Positions 8,689 to 16,636 of a stretch of DNA of 64,000 bases are shown here, in pieces. The notes below the pieces were generated by a model. It saw nothing but the letters and a program-made list of their open reading frames with translations. It ran no database searches and had not been told where the DNA came from. This DNA is from UBA10646 sp003456175 (lineage in GTDB: Bacteria; Bacteroidota; Bacteroidia; Chitinophagales; Chitinophagaceae), in NCBI GenBank assembly GCA_031976225.1, contig DALYLQ010000006.1, forward strand, positions 1-64,000, given 5' to 3'. Position numbers and translations under genes: made by a program. Within the stretch, counting starts at the first letter, position 1. Each line of letters starts with the position of its first letter.

Positions 8689-9717
8689 ATGCAACGAAAA
8701 ACCTTTTTACTACAATCGGCAGCAGCACTTGGCGGTGCTTTATTATACTCCAATCAAGCTTTTACCGCAAGGAAAAAGCCAAAGAAAATCATACAACCAC
8801 CTTTTTTAAAAACGGGTGATACTATTGGCATTGTAGCACCCTCTGGCTATGTTACTGAAGCTACGGTTAAGGCTGCTATAGAACGCATTCAAGCATGGGG
8901 TTTTAACGTTGCGCTAGGTAACACCATTGGCCAACGTTGGGGCACTTTTGCCGACACCGACGAAGCCCGTGCAGCCGATGTGCAAACCATGATTAACAAT
9001 AGAAACATTAAAGCTATTCTTTGTGCTCGTGGTGGCTACGGATGGACAAGAATCATGCACCGCATTAATTGGAAATTGCTACAACAACAACCCAAGTGGA
9101 TGATTGGCTTTAGCGATGCAACAGTAGCTCATAGTTACATCAACACGCATCTACACATAGCGAGTATTCACAGTAAAATGTGCAATAGCTTCCCCGACGA
9201 TTGGGCAACCGCAACACCCGAACAACAAGCTACTATTAACAGCATTGAACAAGCTATTACCGGCAAGCCACTTCGCTATAACCTGCCAACAGATACCAAC
9301 AATCAATTAGGTACTGTAACAGCTCCAATTATCGGTGGCAACTTGCGTTGTATCGAAAACCTTGCAGGAACACCCTATGCACTTCAAACAGCAGGAAAAA
9401 TACTTGTTCTTGAAGATGTTGAAGAACCGCGTTACAATATAGACCGTATGTTTTGGAACCTCTATCATAGCGGTGTACTAGCTTCATTAAAAGGACTTAT
9501 TATTGGCGGATTCAGAGAAAAAGCAGCCACCGACCCTAACGATGAGTTTGGTTTAACACTTCCCCAAATTGTACTCGAAAAAGTACAAGCATATAACTAC
9601 CCTGTTGCATTTCAAATGCCAATTGGGCATCAACGAAATAACTTTGCCATCAAACTAGGTGTTACACATCAATTAAACGTGAATGCCGAATATTGCAGTT
9701 TAGAAGCACTTGCGTAA
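8689..9717 (+). CDS. S66 family LD-carboxypeptidase, exported paralogue
   Basis: A serine peptidase of family S66, which cuts the L,D bond of murein tetrapeptides during peptidoglycan recycling. The nucleophile is Ser142 in WMIGFSDAT; the Glu region is EDVEEPRYNIDRM and the His is in MPIGHQ. The ARGGYG motif is present. The first 26 residues (MQRKTFLLQSAAALGGALL) look like a weak twin-arginine (R-K) or Sec signal, so this copy is likely exported or periplasmic. The next gene, a shorter paralogue without a signal, begins at the base after this stop codon. Codons around residue 26 (FTARK) come from a repeat copy. Confidence 0.92.
   Translation: MQRKTFLLQSAAALGGALLYSNQAFTARKKPKKIIQPPFLKTGDTIGIVAPSGYVTEATVKAAIERIQAWGFNVALGNTIGQRWGTFADTDEARAADVQTMINNRNIKAILCARGGYGWTRIMHRINWKLLQQQPKWMIGFSDATVAHSYINTHLHIASIHSKMCNSFPDDWATATPEQQATINSIEQAITGKPLRYNLPTDTNNQLGTVTAPIIGGNLRCIENLAGTPYALQTAGKILVLEDVEEPRYNIDRMFWNLYHSGVLASLKGLIIGGFREKAATDPNDEFGLTLPQIVLEKVQAYNYPVAFQMPIGHQRNNFAIKLGVTHQLNVNAEYCSLEALA
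8760..8773 (-). repeat. Dispersed repeat inside the first LD-carboxypeptidase
   Basis: Minus-strand TCCTTGCGGTAAAA. On the coding strand it gives Phe-Thr-Ala-Arg-Lys just after the signal peptide. Confidence 0.65.
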
Positions 9718-10632
9718 ATGACAACAACCATAACTCCACCTTATTTACAACCCGGCGATACAATTGCCATTACTTGCCCCGCAGGTTTCTTACCACATCA
9801 CAAGGTAGAAGCTTGTGTAGCAACTTTGCAACTTTGGGGCTTTCGTGTAATCGTTGGCAATACAGTTGGCAATCAACATCATTATTTCGCAGGCACTATC
9901 GAAGAAAGAAAAACAGAAATTCAAAACTTCTTAAACGATACTACCATTCAAGCCATTTTATGTGGTAGAGGTGGCTACGGTGTTAGTCAGATAATTGATA
10001 CGCTAAATTTTGAGGTATTCAAGCAGCATCCCAAATGGTTATTAGGATTTAGCGATATTACCCTACTGCTCAACCATGTACTAGCTAATTATCAAGTAGC
10101 AAGTATGCACTGTTCAATGGCGGCAGCATTTACAAAGGAGCAACCTCAACCATTGCATATTCAAGCAATACACACATTACTTACGGGAGGCAAGCAGGCT
10201 ATTACGCAAGCTTTCAATCAACATAATGTACAAGGCATAGGAGCCGGAACGCTTATTGGTGGCAACCTCACTTTAATGGCACATATAATGGGTACAAATA
10301 GTTTACCGCAAGGTAACAACTACCTACTTTTCCTAGAAGATGTAGGCGAGTATTTGTACAATATCGATCGTATGTTGCACCAATTAAAGCGAGCTGGTTT
10401 GTGGCAGCAAGTGAAAGGCATTATCGTCGGCGGATTTACCGATATGAAAGATACTACGATACCTTACGGTAAAAGTATAAACGCTATTGTTAGCGAGCAC
10501 CTGCATGCGTTGAACATACCAGTGGCATTCGATATGCCTATCAGCCACGGCGAGCCTAACTATCCTGTAAAAGTAGGCGGATACTACCAACTACACGTAC
10601 ACGAAGCTGGCGCTATACTACAAGAAATGTAA
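9718..10632 (+). CDS. S66 family LD-carboxypeptidase, cytoplasmic paralogue
   Basis: The second of two tandem S66 peptidases. Ser112 in WLLGFSDIT, LEDVGEYLYNIDRM and the His in MPISHGEPNYP give a complete catalytic set. There is no signal peptide, so it should act in the cytoplasm on imported muropeptides, like E. coli LdcA. The ATG follows the upstream TAA without any spacer, which implies translational coupling. Two repeat copies fall inside the gene (10301, encoding LPQG, and 10461, encoding PYGK). The two paralogues are clearly diverged, so the duplication is old. Confidence 0.92.
   Translation: MTTTITPPYLQPGDTIAITCPAGFLPHHKVEACVATLQLWGFRVIVGNTVGNQHHYFAGTIEERKTEIQNFLNDTTIQAILCGRGGYGVSQIIDTLNFEVFKQHPKWLLGFSDITLLLNHVLANYQVASMHCSMAAAFTKEQPQPLHIQAIHTLLTGGKQAITQAFNQHNVQGIGAGTLIGGNLTLMAHIMGTNSLPQGNNYLLFLEDVGEYLYNIDRMLHQLKRAGLWQQVKGIIVGGFTDMKDTTIPYGKSINAIVSEHLHALNIPVAFDMPISHGEPNYPVKVGGYYQLHVHEAGAILQEM
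10301..10314 (-). repeat. Dispersed repeat inside the second LD-carboxypeptidase
   Basis: Minus-strand ACCTTGCGGTAAAC; the coding strand reads Leu-Pro-Gln-Gly. Confidence 0.7.
10461..10474 (+). repeat. Dispersed repeat inside the second LD-carboxypeptidase
   Basis: ACCTTACGGTAAAA, read as Pro-Tyr-Gly-Lys in the protein. Confidence 0.75.
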
Positions 10633-10699
10633 CAACGCTACAACAAAGCACACTTCCGTTAATATTGATACAAAGCAGGGCAATTACTGATAAATTCCA

Positions 10700-10730
10700 T
10701 TGGTTACTCAACAGTTTTCGCCCACCTTTG
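10700..10730 (+). promoter_or_regulatory. Likely promoter of fumC
   Basis: TTG (10700-10702), 20 bases, then CACCTTTG (10723-10730). This fits the Bacteroidota TTTG-N19-TAnnTTTG pattern with one mismatch in the -7 box and leaves a leader of roughly 15-20 bases. Confidence 0.45.
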
Positions 10731-10748
10731 CCGCACAAAATTATTGCC

Positions 10749-12149
10749 ATGGAATACCGTATAGAAAAAGATACGATGGGTAAGGTACAAGTACCTGCTC
10801 ACGTGTATTGGGGTGCTCAAACGCAACGCAGTATCGAAAATTTCAAAATTGCGCAAGACATCAACAAAATGCCGAAAGAAATCATTCAGGCATTTGCATA
10901 CTTAAAGCATGCTGCGGCACTTGCCAATAACGAATTGGGCGTTTTACCCACTGAAAAGAAAGATGCTATTGCTACTGTATGCCAAGAAATTTTAGAAGGT
11001 AAGTTGGCCGATCAGTTTCCGTTGGTAGTATGGCAAACCGGTAGCGGCACACAAAGTAACATGAACGTGAACGAGGTAATTGCCTACCGTGCACACGTAA
11101 TTAACGGTGGTTCATTACTCGATGAACAAAAATTCTTGCATCCGAACGACGATGTGAATAAAAGCCAAAGCTCTAACGATACGTTTCCAACAGCCATGCA
11201 TATTGCAGCATACAAAATGTTGGTAGAGGTAACCATACCAGGCATTGAAAAACTACGTGATACCCTTGCGGCAAAAAGCAAAGCATTCATGAATGTAGTT
11301 AAAATTGGGCGCACCCATTTTATGGATGCAACTCCACTTACCTTGGGTCAAGAATTTAGTGGTTATGTAAGCCAATTAAATCATGGTTTAAAAGCCATCA
11401 AAAATAGCCTTGCACACCTCAGCGAATTAGCTTTGGGCGGTACTGCTGTGGGCACTGGCATTAATACCCCGAAAGGTTACGATGTTGTAGTTGCCAAACA
11501 TATTGCTGCGCTTACAGGCCTGCCTTTTGAAACAGCAGAAAACAAATTCGAAGCGTTGGCAGCTCACGATGCCATCGTAGAAGCGCATGGTGCGTTGAAA
11601 ACAGTAGCCGTAAGCCTTATGAAAATTGCTAACGATATCCGCATGTTATCGTCGGGGCCACGCTCAGGTATTGGCGAAATTTTCATACCCGATAACGAGC
11701 CAGGAAGCTCTATTATGCCGGGCAAGGTTAACCCAACCCAATGTGAGGCACTTACTATGATTGCAGCACAGGTATTAGGTAACGACGTTGCTATTAATAT
11801 TGGTGGTGCTAATGGCCACTTCGAACTAAACGTGTTCAAGCCGGTAATGATTTATAACTTCTTGCACAGTGCCCGCTTAATTGGCGATGGCTGTGTAAGC
11901 TTTAACGATAAATGTGCAGAAGGTATTGAACCGCTGCACGATAACATCAAAAAACACGTTGATAATAGTTTAATGTTGGTAACTGCTTTAAACACCAAAA
12001 TAGGCTACTACAAAGCAGCCGAAATTGCACAAACAGCCCACAAAAACGGCAGTACTTTAAAAGAAACTGCTGTTGCACTTGGTTATCTTACCGCTGAAGA
12101 ATTTGACCAATGGGTAATTCCGGGTAATATGGTTGGCGACATTAAGTAA
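10749..12149 (+). CDS. fumC: Fumarate hydratase class II
   Basis: Interconverts fumarate and malate in the TCA cycle as an iron-independent homotetramer. The signature GSSIMPGKVNPTQ is intact, as are TGSGTQSNMNVNEV and the SSNDTFPTAMH region. The start at 10749 (MEYRIEKDTMGKVQVP) is chosen because upstream in-frame residues have no homology-like character and the promoter-like element lies between. The resulting 466 aa is the usual length. The gene is monocistronic with its own terminator. A weak repeat copy (11263) encodes TLAAK. Confidence 0.96.
   Translation: MEYRIEKDTMGKVQVPAHVYWGAQTQRSIENFKIAQDINKMPKEIIQAFAYLKHAAALANNELGVLPTEKKDAIATVCQEILEGKLADQFPLVVWQTGSGTQSNMNVNEVIAYRAHVINGGSLLDEQKFLHPNDDVNKSQSSNDTFPTAMHIAAYKMLVEVTIPGIEKLRDTLAAKSKAFMNVVKIGRTHFMDATPLTLGQEFSGYVSQLNHGLKAIKNSLAHLSELALGGTAVGTGINTPKGYDVVVAKHIAALTGLPFETAENKFEALAAHDAIVEAHGALKTVAVSLMKIANDIRMLSSGPRSGIGEIFIPDNEPGSSIMPGKVNPTQCEALTMIAAQVLGNDVAINIGGANGHFELNVFKPVMIYNFLHSARLIGDGCVSFNDKCAEGIEPLHDNIKKHVDNSLMLVTALNTKIGYYKAAEIAQTAHKNGSTLKETAVALGYLTAEEFDQWVIPGNMVGDIK
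11263..11276 (+). repeat. Dispersed repeat inside fumC (weak copy)
   Basis: CCCTTGCGGCAAAA, the only copy with both variant bases (TTGC and GCAA). It could be chance. Confidence 0.45.
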
Positions 12150-12179
12150 GCTACACTTACGTGTAAATGATTGCAATAT

Positions 12180-12207
12180 AAAAGCCCCGTTATCAAGCGG
12201 GGCTTTT
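12180..12207 (+). terminator. Terminator of fumC
   Basis: The stem AAAAGCCCCG / CGGGGCTTTT with an 8-base loop lies about 30 bases after the fumC stop; the stem's T side acts as the U tract. Confidence 0.9.
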
Positions 12208-12642
12208 GCTTGCCTACTATTATCTATCTATACAATAATTACGCTACGTGAGTAATTATCCCAACATCTACCCTTTTATCCCATCATTTCGCCACTCATC
12301 ACACATACATTGCCAATAGTATGGATGTACTTACCAATCATCCCGATTGCACTAGGTGCATGAATAGCCGTAGGTATATCTTTGACACTTCAAACTAATC
12401 AGCGCTGCGGCGCACTATTATGACTGCTTATATTGCTTCGTTATTATTCAATTTTCGCCAAAGAGTGAAACCACCAGAAGCATAATTTATTCATCTCATT
12501 TTATTATTTCTTGTTGTTGTTGGCTGCATGTTGGCTTACATGTATAGCCGGTAATACTTGCTTTGCTGCTTATCCAATAGCACAAGACTTAATATTCTAT
12601 TTACCGTAAGGTATTATAATTTCATATCATAAATTTTATAAC
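12208..12642. other. Long non-coding stretch upstream of the SPFH gene
   Basis: About 435 bases without a plausible gene on either strand. It holds a perfect 8-bp inverted repeat ATAATTAC / GTAATTAT around a 9-base loop (12235-12259), without a following T run, and a dispersed repeat at 12599. It may be a long leader or regulatory region for the SPFH operon, or a decayed gene. No RNA family was recognised. Confidence 0.6.
12599..12612 (-). repeat. Dispersed TTRCGGYAA repeat (intergenic)
   Basis: A perfect minus-strand ACCTTACGGTAAAT copy 30 bases before the SPFH protein ATG. Confidence 0.88.
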
Positions 12643-14559
12643 ATGACATCGTTCTTATGGAGCTATGGATGGCTCTTTGTATTAATGCTAGCATTGATTT
12701 TGTACAAACAAGTTTTGCGGATTTTCTTTGGTATGGTGATTGTACCCGAAGATAAAATTGGCTTAGTTACGAAAAAATTTGTGCTCTTTGGTGAACCTAA
12801 AGCCCTACCCGATGGGCGTATTATTGCTACTAAAGGTGAAGCGGGCTTTCAAGCTACAACACTAGCCCCTGGCTTGTATTGGTGGATGTGGCCTTGGCAA
12901 TATGGTATTGACATGCATTCGTTCACGGTAATTCCGGAGGGTAAAATTGGCTTAGTACTTTCAAACGATGGTGCTGAACTTCCAACAGGTAATATTTTAG
13001 CTCGAAAAGTAGAGTGTGATAACTTTCAAGACACAACTGCATTTCTTAGTAATGGTGGACAAAAAGGTAGACAAACACATGTGTTAACACCAGGTACCTA
13101 CCGTATTAACACCTTTGCTTTTACTGTTACCATTGCAGAAATGACCATCATCAATGAAAATAAGGTGGGTGTTGTTACGACTTTAGATGGTGAACCATTA
13201 CCTAGTAATCAAATTGCTGGTAGGCATATTGAAGGGCATAACAACTTCCAAGACGTTGATAGCTTCTTGGTACACGGGGGTAATAGAGGCTTACAACCAC
13301 AAGTAATTTTAGCAGGTAGCTACTATATTAATCCATGGGCTATTCAAATTGAGGAAATTTGGATGACAGAAGTACCTATTGGTAATGTTGGTGTGGTAAT
13401 CAGCTATATCGGAGAGGAAGGAACCGACTTAACAGGCGATGGGTTTAAGCATGGCAATATTGTAAGTAAAGGCTTTAAAGGTGTGTGGATGGAACCTTTA
13501 GGTCCGGGTAAATATCCCGTTAATAAATATACCATGAAGGTTGAATTGGTACCTACCACAAACTTAGTACTCAATTGGGCCAATGCTCGCAGTGAAGCAC
13601 ATGCCCTTGATAAGAACCTAAGTACTATTACAGTGCGTAGTAAAGATGGTTTCCCTTTTAACCTAGATGTAGCACAGATTATACACGTACCAGCCAATGA
13701 AGCTCCTAAGGTAATTGCACGTTTTGGTAGCATGACCAATTTAGTAAGTCAGGTACTAGAACCAACTATTGGTAACTACTTCCGTAACTCTGCTCAAGAC
13801 AGTGATGTGATTTCGTTCTTAACAACACGTAAAGAACGCCAACAAGCCGCTAAAAATCATATCAAAGAAGTATTAGATGAGTATAATGTTTATGCAGTAG
13901 ACACTTTAATTGGTGATATTGTTCCGCCCGAAGCACTCATGAAAACCTTAACGGATCGCAAAATTGCTGAGGAAGAACAAAAAACCTATCAAACCCAACG
14001 TATGGCACAAGAGCAGCGCCAAGGAGTTGAAAAAGAAACGGCTATTGCTGATATGCAGAAAGAAATTGTAAAAGCGCAACAAAGTGTAGAAATTGCACAG
14101 CGTACCGCCGATGCAGCCGTTAAAAAAGCTGAGGGTGATGCTACTAGTTTAAAACTGCAAGTAAATGCCGAAGCTGAGGCCACAAAAATGCGAGCTATCG
14201 CTGAAGCAGAAGCTACTAAAGCTAGAGCCGGAGCACAAGCAGAAGCTACCAAACTAAATGCTTCTGCCGATGCTGAACGTATTTCAAAAACGGGCCTAGC
14301 AGAAGCCGAAAAAATCATGGCAATTGGTAAGAGTACCGCCGAAGCCTACGAATTACAAGTAAAAGCTATGGGTAACGATAACTTCACTCGATTCAAAATA
14401 ACGGAAGCCATTGGTAAAGAAAACATAAAAATAATTCCAGATGTTTTAATTAGTGGCGGCAATGGCACCGATGGAAGCATTAGTGGCTTGCTCGGTTTGA
14501 AATTAATGGATATGCTTCAAGATAAAAATACACTTGAAACACAATCTACTAATAGCTAA
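12643..14559 (+). CDS. SPFH/band-7 (flotillin-like) membrane protein with repeated N-terminal modules
   Basis: A membrane-anchored scaffold protein. Residues 5-20 are one transmembrane helix followed by IVPEDKIGLV. Four related beta modules follow at about 33-96, 97-165, 169-239 and 243-303, each starting with a version of (V/I)PxxKIGLV and ending in PGxYxxN. The last leads into the SPFH domain (about 305-440), then an Ala/Glu-rich coiled coil (about 450-570: AEAEATKMRAIAEAEATKA), as in flotillin and YqiK. Two small lipoproteins and an ATP-grasp enzyme follow on the same strand, suggesting a membrane-integrity module. The repeated front half is unusual for flotillins. The family is sure; the role is inferred. 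Confidence 0.88.
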   Translation: MTSFLWSYGWLFVLMLALILYKQVLRIFFGMVIVPEDKIGLVTKKFVLFGEPKALPDGRIIATKGEAGFQATTLAPGLYWWMWPWQYGIDMHSFTVIPEGKIGLVLSNDGAELPTGNILARKVECDNFQDTTAFLSNGGQKGRQTHVLTPGTYRINTFAFTVTIAEMTIINENKVGVVTTLDGEPLPSNQIAGRHIEGHNNFQDVDSFLVHGGNRGLQPQVILAGSYYINPWAIQIEEIWMTEVPIGNVGVVISYIGEEGTDLTGDGFKHGNIVSKGFKGVWMEPLGPGKYPVNKYTMKVELVPTTNLVLNWANARSEAHALDKNLSTITVRSKDGFPFNLDVAQIIHVPANEAPKVIARFGSMTNLVSQVLEPTIGNYFRNSAQDSDVISFLTTRKERQQAAKNHIKEVLDEYNVYAVDTLIGDIVPPEALMKTLTDRKIAEEEQKTYQTQRMAQEQRQGVEKETAIADMQKEIVKAQQSVEIAQRTADAAVKKAEGDATSLKLQVNAEAEATKMRAIAEAEATKARAGAQAEATKLNASADAERISKTGLAEAEKIMAIGKSTAEAYELQVKAMGNDNFTRFKITEAIGKENIKIIPDVLISGGNGTDGSISGLLGLKLMDMLQDKNTLETQSTNS

Positions 14560-14563
14560 AATA

Positions 14564-14584
14564 TGGGGCGGCTTAGCCGCCCCA
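14564..14584. terminator. GC-rich hairpin after the SPFH gene (no T run)
   Basis: TGGGGCGGC / GCCGCCCCA with a TTA loop, starting four bases after the SPFH stop. No U tract follows, so it may trim or stabilise the mRNA, or lower read-through into the lipoprotein genes, rather than terminate fully. Confidence 0.6.
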
Positions 14585-14635
14585 CAAGCAAAAACCATCC
14601 AGAAAGTATTTAATTTGATACATCAACATAAACAC

Positions 14636-14959
14636 ATGTCACGTATTACAACTACTACCCTAGCTGCAATATTGCTAGTACTATTTAGCTGCAACGATAA
14701 AAATGAAGATATTACGGAAGATGTTAACCGTAAAGGAGCTGTTGAAAGCAGCATGAGTGTTGAACATATTGATAGCCTGCACGACCTACTCATTACCAAA
14801 CATACCGTTTGGCACAATGGAGCCGTTGCAAGGGTATTTGAACATAGAGATACCTTACCGGCTCTCGGCGATACACTCACTGAAGCTGAAAACAACGAAG
14901 GCGATACCAAACAAATTCTAGTGAAAAAAGATTATGAAATTTTCATTACCATTAAGTAA
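14636..14959 (+). CDS. Small lipoprotein, 107 aa
   Basis: I do not recognise the family. The start at 14636 gives a clear lipoprotein signal MSRITTTTLAAILLVLFSC with the lipobox LFSC; translation from further upstream would run through the GC-rich hairpin. The mature part is acidic and short (HIDSLHDLLITKHTVWHNG). It lies between the SPFH gene and a second lipoprotein 14 bases downstream, so it probably belongs to that operon. It is likely anchored in the outer or inner membrane. Confidence 0.75.
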   Translation: MSRITTTTLAAILLVLFSCNDKNEDITEDVNRKGAVESSMSVEHIDSLHDLLITKHTVWHNGAVARVFEHRDTLPALGDTLTEAENNEGDTKQILVKKDYEIFITIK

Positions 14960-14973
14960 CTACGCAACAACAC

Positions 14974-15318
14974 ATGAAAAAATCTAAACATATAGAACTA
15001 GTATTAATTACCGCAGCACTGGCAAGCTGTAACCAACCCAAATACAAAAACAACGAGTGGGAAAGCGGTAACAAAACCTATGTTCGTGCCGATAGCACAG
15101 CACCATATACGCGTACACATTACCACGGTGGTGGTGTAGGCCGCTGGTTCTATGCCTTCAGACCTTATGGCGAGTATAACAGTTTTCAAAATGGCTACAG
15201 TAAAGCTGGTTATTATTCTAACGCTATCAGCGAAAAAAGCAACATTGGTTATAACAACAATAAATTCGGCATTGTACGTGGCGGCTTTGGTCGTAGCTCT
15301 TACAGTGCTAGTAGCTAA
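14974..15318 (+). CDS. YgiB-like lipoprotein, 114 aa
   Basis: The lipoprotein signal MKKSKHIELVLITAALASC has the lipobox LASC. The mature protein is rich in Gly, Tyr, Asn and Ser and ends in VRGGFGRSSYSASS. From memory, enterobacterial YgiB/YjfM (DUF1190) lipoproteins also end in an RGGFG stretch and sit directly upstream of the ATP-grasp gene ygiC/yjfC. Here an ATP-grasp gene of exactly that family follows after 71 bases. The protein is much shorter than YgiB, so the assignment rests on the motif plus the neighbour. It probably acts at the envelope with the SPFH protein and the ATP-grasp enzyme. Confidence 0.65.
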   Translation: MKKSKHIELVLITAALASCNQPKYKNNEWESGNKTYVRADSTAPYTRTHYHGGGVGRWFYAFRPYGEYNSFQNGYSKAGYYSNAISEKSNIGYNNNKFGIVRGGFGRSSYSASS

Positions 15319-15320
15319 GC

Positions 15321-15355
15321 ATTTACCGTAAGGTGATAACTGCCTTACGGCAAAT
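15321..15355. repeat. Inverted pair of dispersed repeats
   Basis: A minus-strand copy ATTTACCGTAAGGT (15321-15334) and a plus-strand copy GCCTTACGGCAAAT (15342-15355), seven bases apart, right after the YgiB-like stop codon. Together they can fold into a long imperfect hairpin, so the pair may attenuate or terminate transcription before the ATP-grasp gene. Confidence 0.85.
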
Positions 15356-15389
15356 GCTAACGCTATCAATATTATTTTAATATTATTAC

Positions 15390-16532
15390 ATGCAACGACA
15401 TATTATTACGCCGCGACATCAATGGCAACATGCGGTGGAAAAATTAGGCTTTGGCTTTCACACACATCCCATAGCCTATTGGGATGAATCAACAGCCTAC
15501 AGCTTTTCTATGAACGAAATAGTGGCATTAGAAAAAGCCACATCAACACTTTGGGATATGTGCCTTAGTGCAGTACAACACATTATTGATGAAGAACGCT
15601 ACACGCAGCTAAGCGTACCAACAACAGCAATACACCTCATAGAAAAAAGTTGGCAAGAAGATCATCCGTCTATTTACGGACGCTTCGATTTGTGCTATAA
15701 AAACAATGAAATCAAACTTTTAGAATTCAATGCCGATACACCTACAAGCTTATTTGAAGCTGGTATTGTGCAATGGTTTTGGCTAAAAGATATTGATGCC
15801 AATAAAGATCAATTCAATAGCATACACGAAAAACTGATTGATTATTGGAAGTATCTTAAAAACTATCTGCATAACGATACACTTTATTTTACCTGCTTAA
15901 AAGAAACGCTTGAAGACCTTACAAATACAGAGTATCTACGCNNNNNNNNNNATTGTGCTATACAAGCGGGGCTTCGTACCGAGCTTATTTTTATAGATGA
16001 TATCGGATGGGATGCAGCACAAAGCCGATTTGTAGATGAAGCAGGCAATACCATTAAAAATATTTTTAAACTATATCCATGGGAATGGCTACTAACTGAT
16101 GAATTTGGCCGCAATATTACCCTCGATGCACAAAGAACTTTTTGGATAGAACCTGCATGGAAAATGCTATTAAGTAACAAAGGTATTTTACCCATTTTAT
16201 GGGAGCTGTATCCTAACCATCCGTTGTTGTTACCAGCTTACTTCAATCCAGAGCCATTGCAACAATATGTGAAAAAGCCTATGCTATCGCGTGAGGGAGC
16301 GAATGTTCAGCTGTTCGATGGCAACCATACCATTGCAGCCACAGAAGGCATGTATGGTAAGGAAGGTTTTATTTATCAAGACTTATGTACCCTACCCGAT
16401 TTTAATGGTAACTATCCGGTTATTGGCAGTTGGGTTATTGGGCAAGAACCCGCAGGCATTGGCATTAGAGAAGCTAACCAACTTATTACCAACAACGAAA
16501 GCCGCTTTGTTCCGCATTATATTGTAGACTAG
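15390..16532 (+). CDS. Glutathionylspermidine synthase-like ATP-grasp protein (YgiC type)
   Basis: An ATP-grasp ligase of the GspS-synthetase domain family. The hallmark GRFDLCYKNN / LLEFNADTPTSLFEAG and the C-terminal LSREGANVQL and WVIGQEPAGIGIRE are present. At 380 aa it equals the stand-alone YgiC/YjfC proteins rather than the bifunctional GspS, because no amidase domain is present. The true substrate of this subgroup is not known to me; peptide or polyamine ligation is the family expectation. A ten-N gap at 15942-15951 interrupts it; family alignment suggests only one base is missing (R-[D]-C-A-I-Q-A-G), and the frame is kept. It is last in the SPFH-lipoprotein cluster. Confidence 0.88.
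   Translation: MQRHIITPRHQWQHAVEKLGFGFHTHPIAYWDESTAYSFSMNEIVALEKATSTLWDMCLSAVQHIIDEERYTQLSVPTTAIHLIEKSWQEDHPSIYGRFDLCYKNNEIKLLEFNADTPTSLFEAGIVQWFWLKDIDANKDQFNSIHEKLIDYWKYLKNYLHNDTLYFTCLKETLEDLTNTEYLRXXXXCAIQAGLRTELIFIDDIGWDAAQSRFVDEAGNTIKNIFKLYPWEWLLTDEFGRNITLDAQRTFWIEPAWKMLLSNKGILPILWELYPNHPLLLPAYFNPEPLQQYVKKPMLSREGANVQLFDGNHTIAATEGMYGKEGFIYQDLCTLPDFNGNYPVIGSWVIGQEPAGIGIREANQLITNNESRFVPHYIVD
15942..15951. other. Assembly gap of ten N in the ATP-grasp gene
   Basis: The gap lies between EYLR and CAIQAGL. The following bases AT suggest that a single missing G would give the Asp codon GAT expected in this family, so ten N is a placeholder length. Confidence 0.85.
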
Positions 16533-16533
16533 T

Positions 16534-16569
16534 ACCTTACGGTAAATGGATACGCATTTACCGTAAGGT
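16534..16569. repeat. Inverted pair of dispersed repeats
   Basis: Two perfect copies, ACCTTACGGTAAAT (16534-16547) and ATTTACCGTAAGGT (16556-16569), separated by GGATACGC. They form a 14-bp perfect inverted repeat with an 8-base loop, one base after the ATP-grasp stop codon and just ahead of a strong terminator. Confidence 0.95.
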
Positions 16570-16579
16570 TTCACACCAT

Positions 16580-16614
16580 AAACAGATGGCCGCCCTTCGG
16601 GCGGCCATCTGTTT
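16580..16614. terminator. Strong bidirectional hairpin terminator
   Basis: A perfect 15-bp stem (AACAGATGGCCGCCC and its complement) with a TTC loop, between the convergent ATP-grasp gene (+) and queA (-). Confidence 0.85.
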
Positions 16615-16636
16615 ATAAGTTAAATACAAATTACTA

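Noticed and set aside
9693..9968. A 91-codon frame overlapping the junction of the two LD-carboxypeptidases
   Set aside because: It overlaps two clearly real genes in another frame, and its composition (Arg/Cys/Ser-rich) is typical of an out-of-frame shadow.
10665..10748. N-terminal extension of fumC
   Set aside because: A GTG or TTG-type extension adds a non-family peptide and runs over the likely promoter; the ATG at 10749 gives the family N-terminus.
12235..12259. The ATAATTAC / GTAATTAT inverted repeat as a terminator
   Set aside because: It is AT-rich, has a 9-base loop and no following T run; fumC already has a good terminator at 12180.
14534..14635. N-terminal extension of the first small lipoprotein
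   Set aside because: It would run through the SPFH 3' end and the GC-rich hairpin and would hide the lipoprotein signal that starts at 14636.
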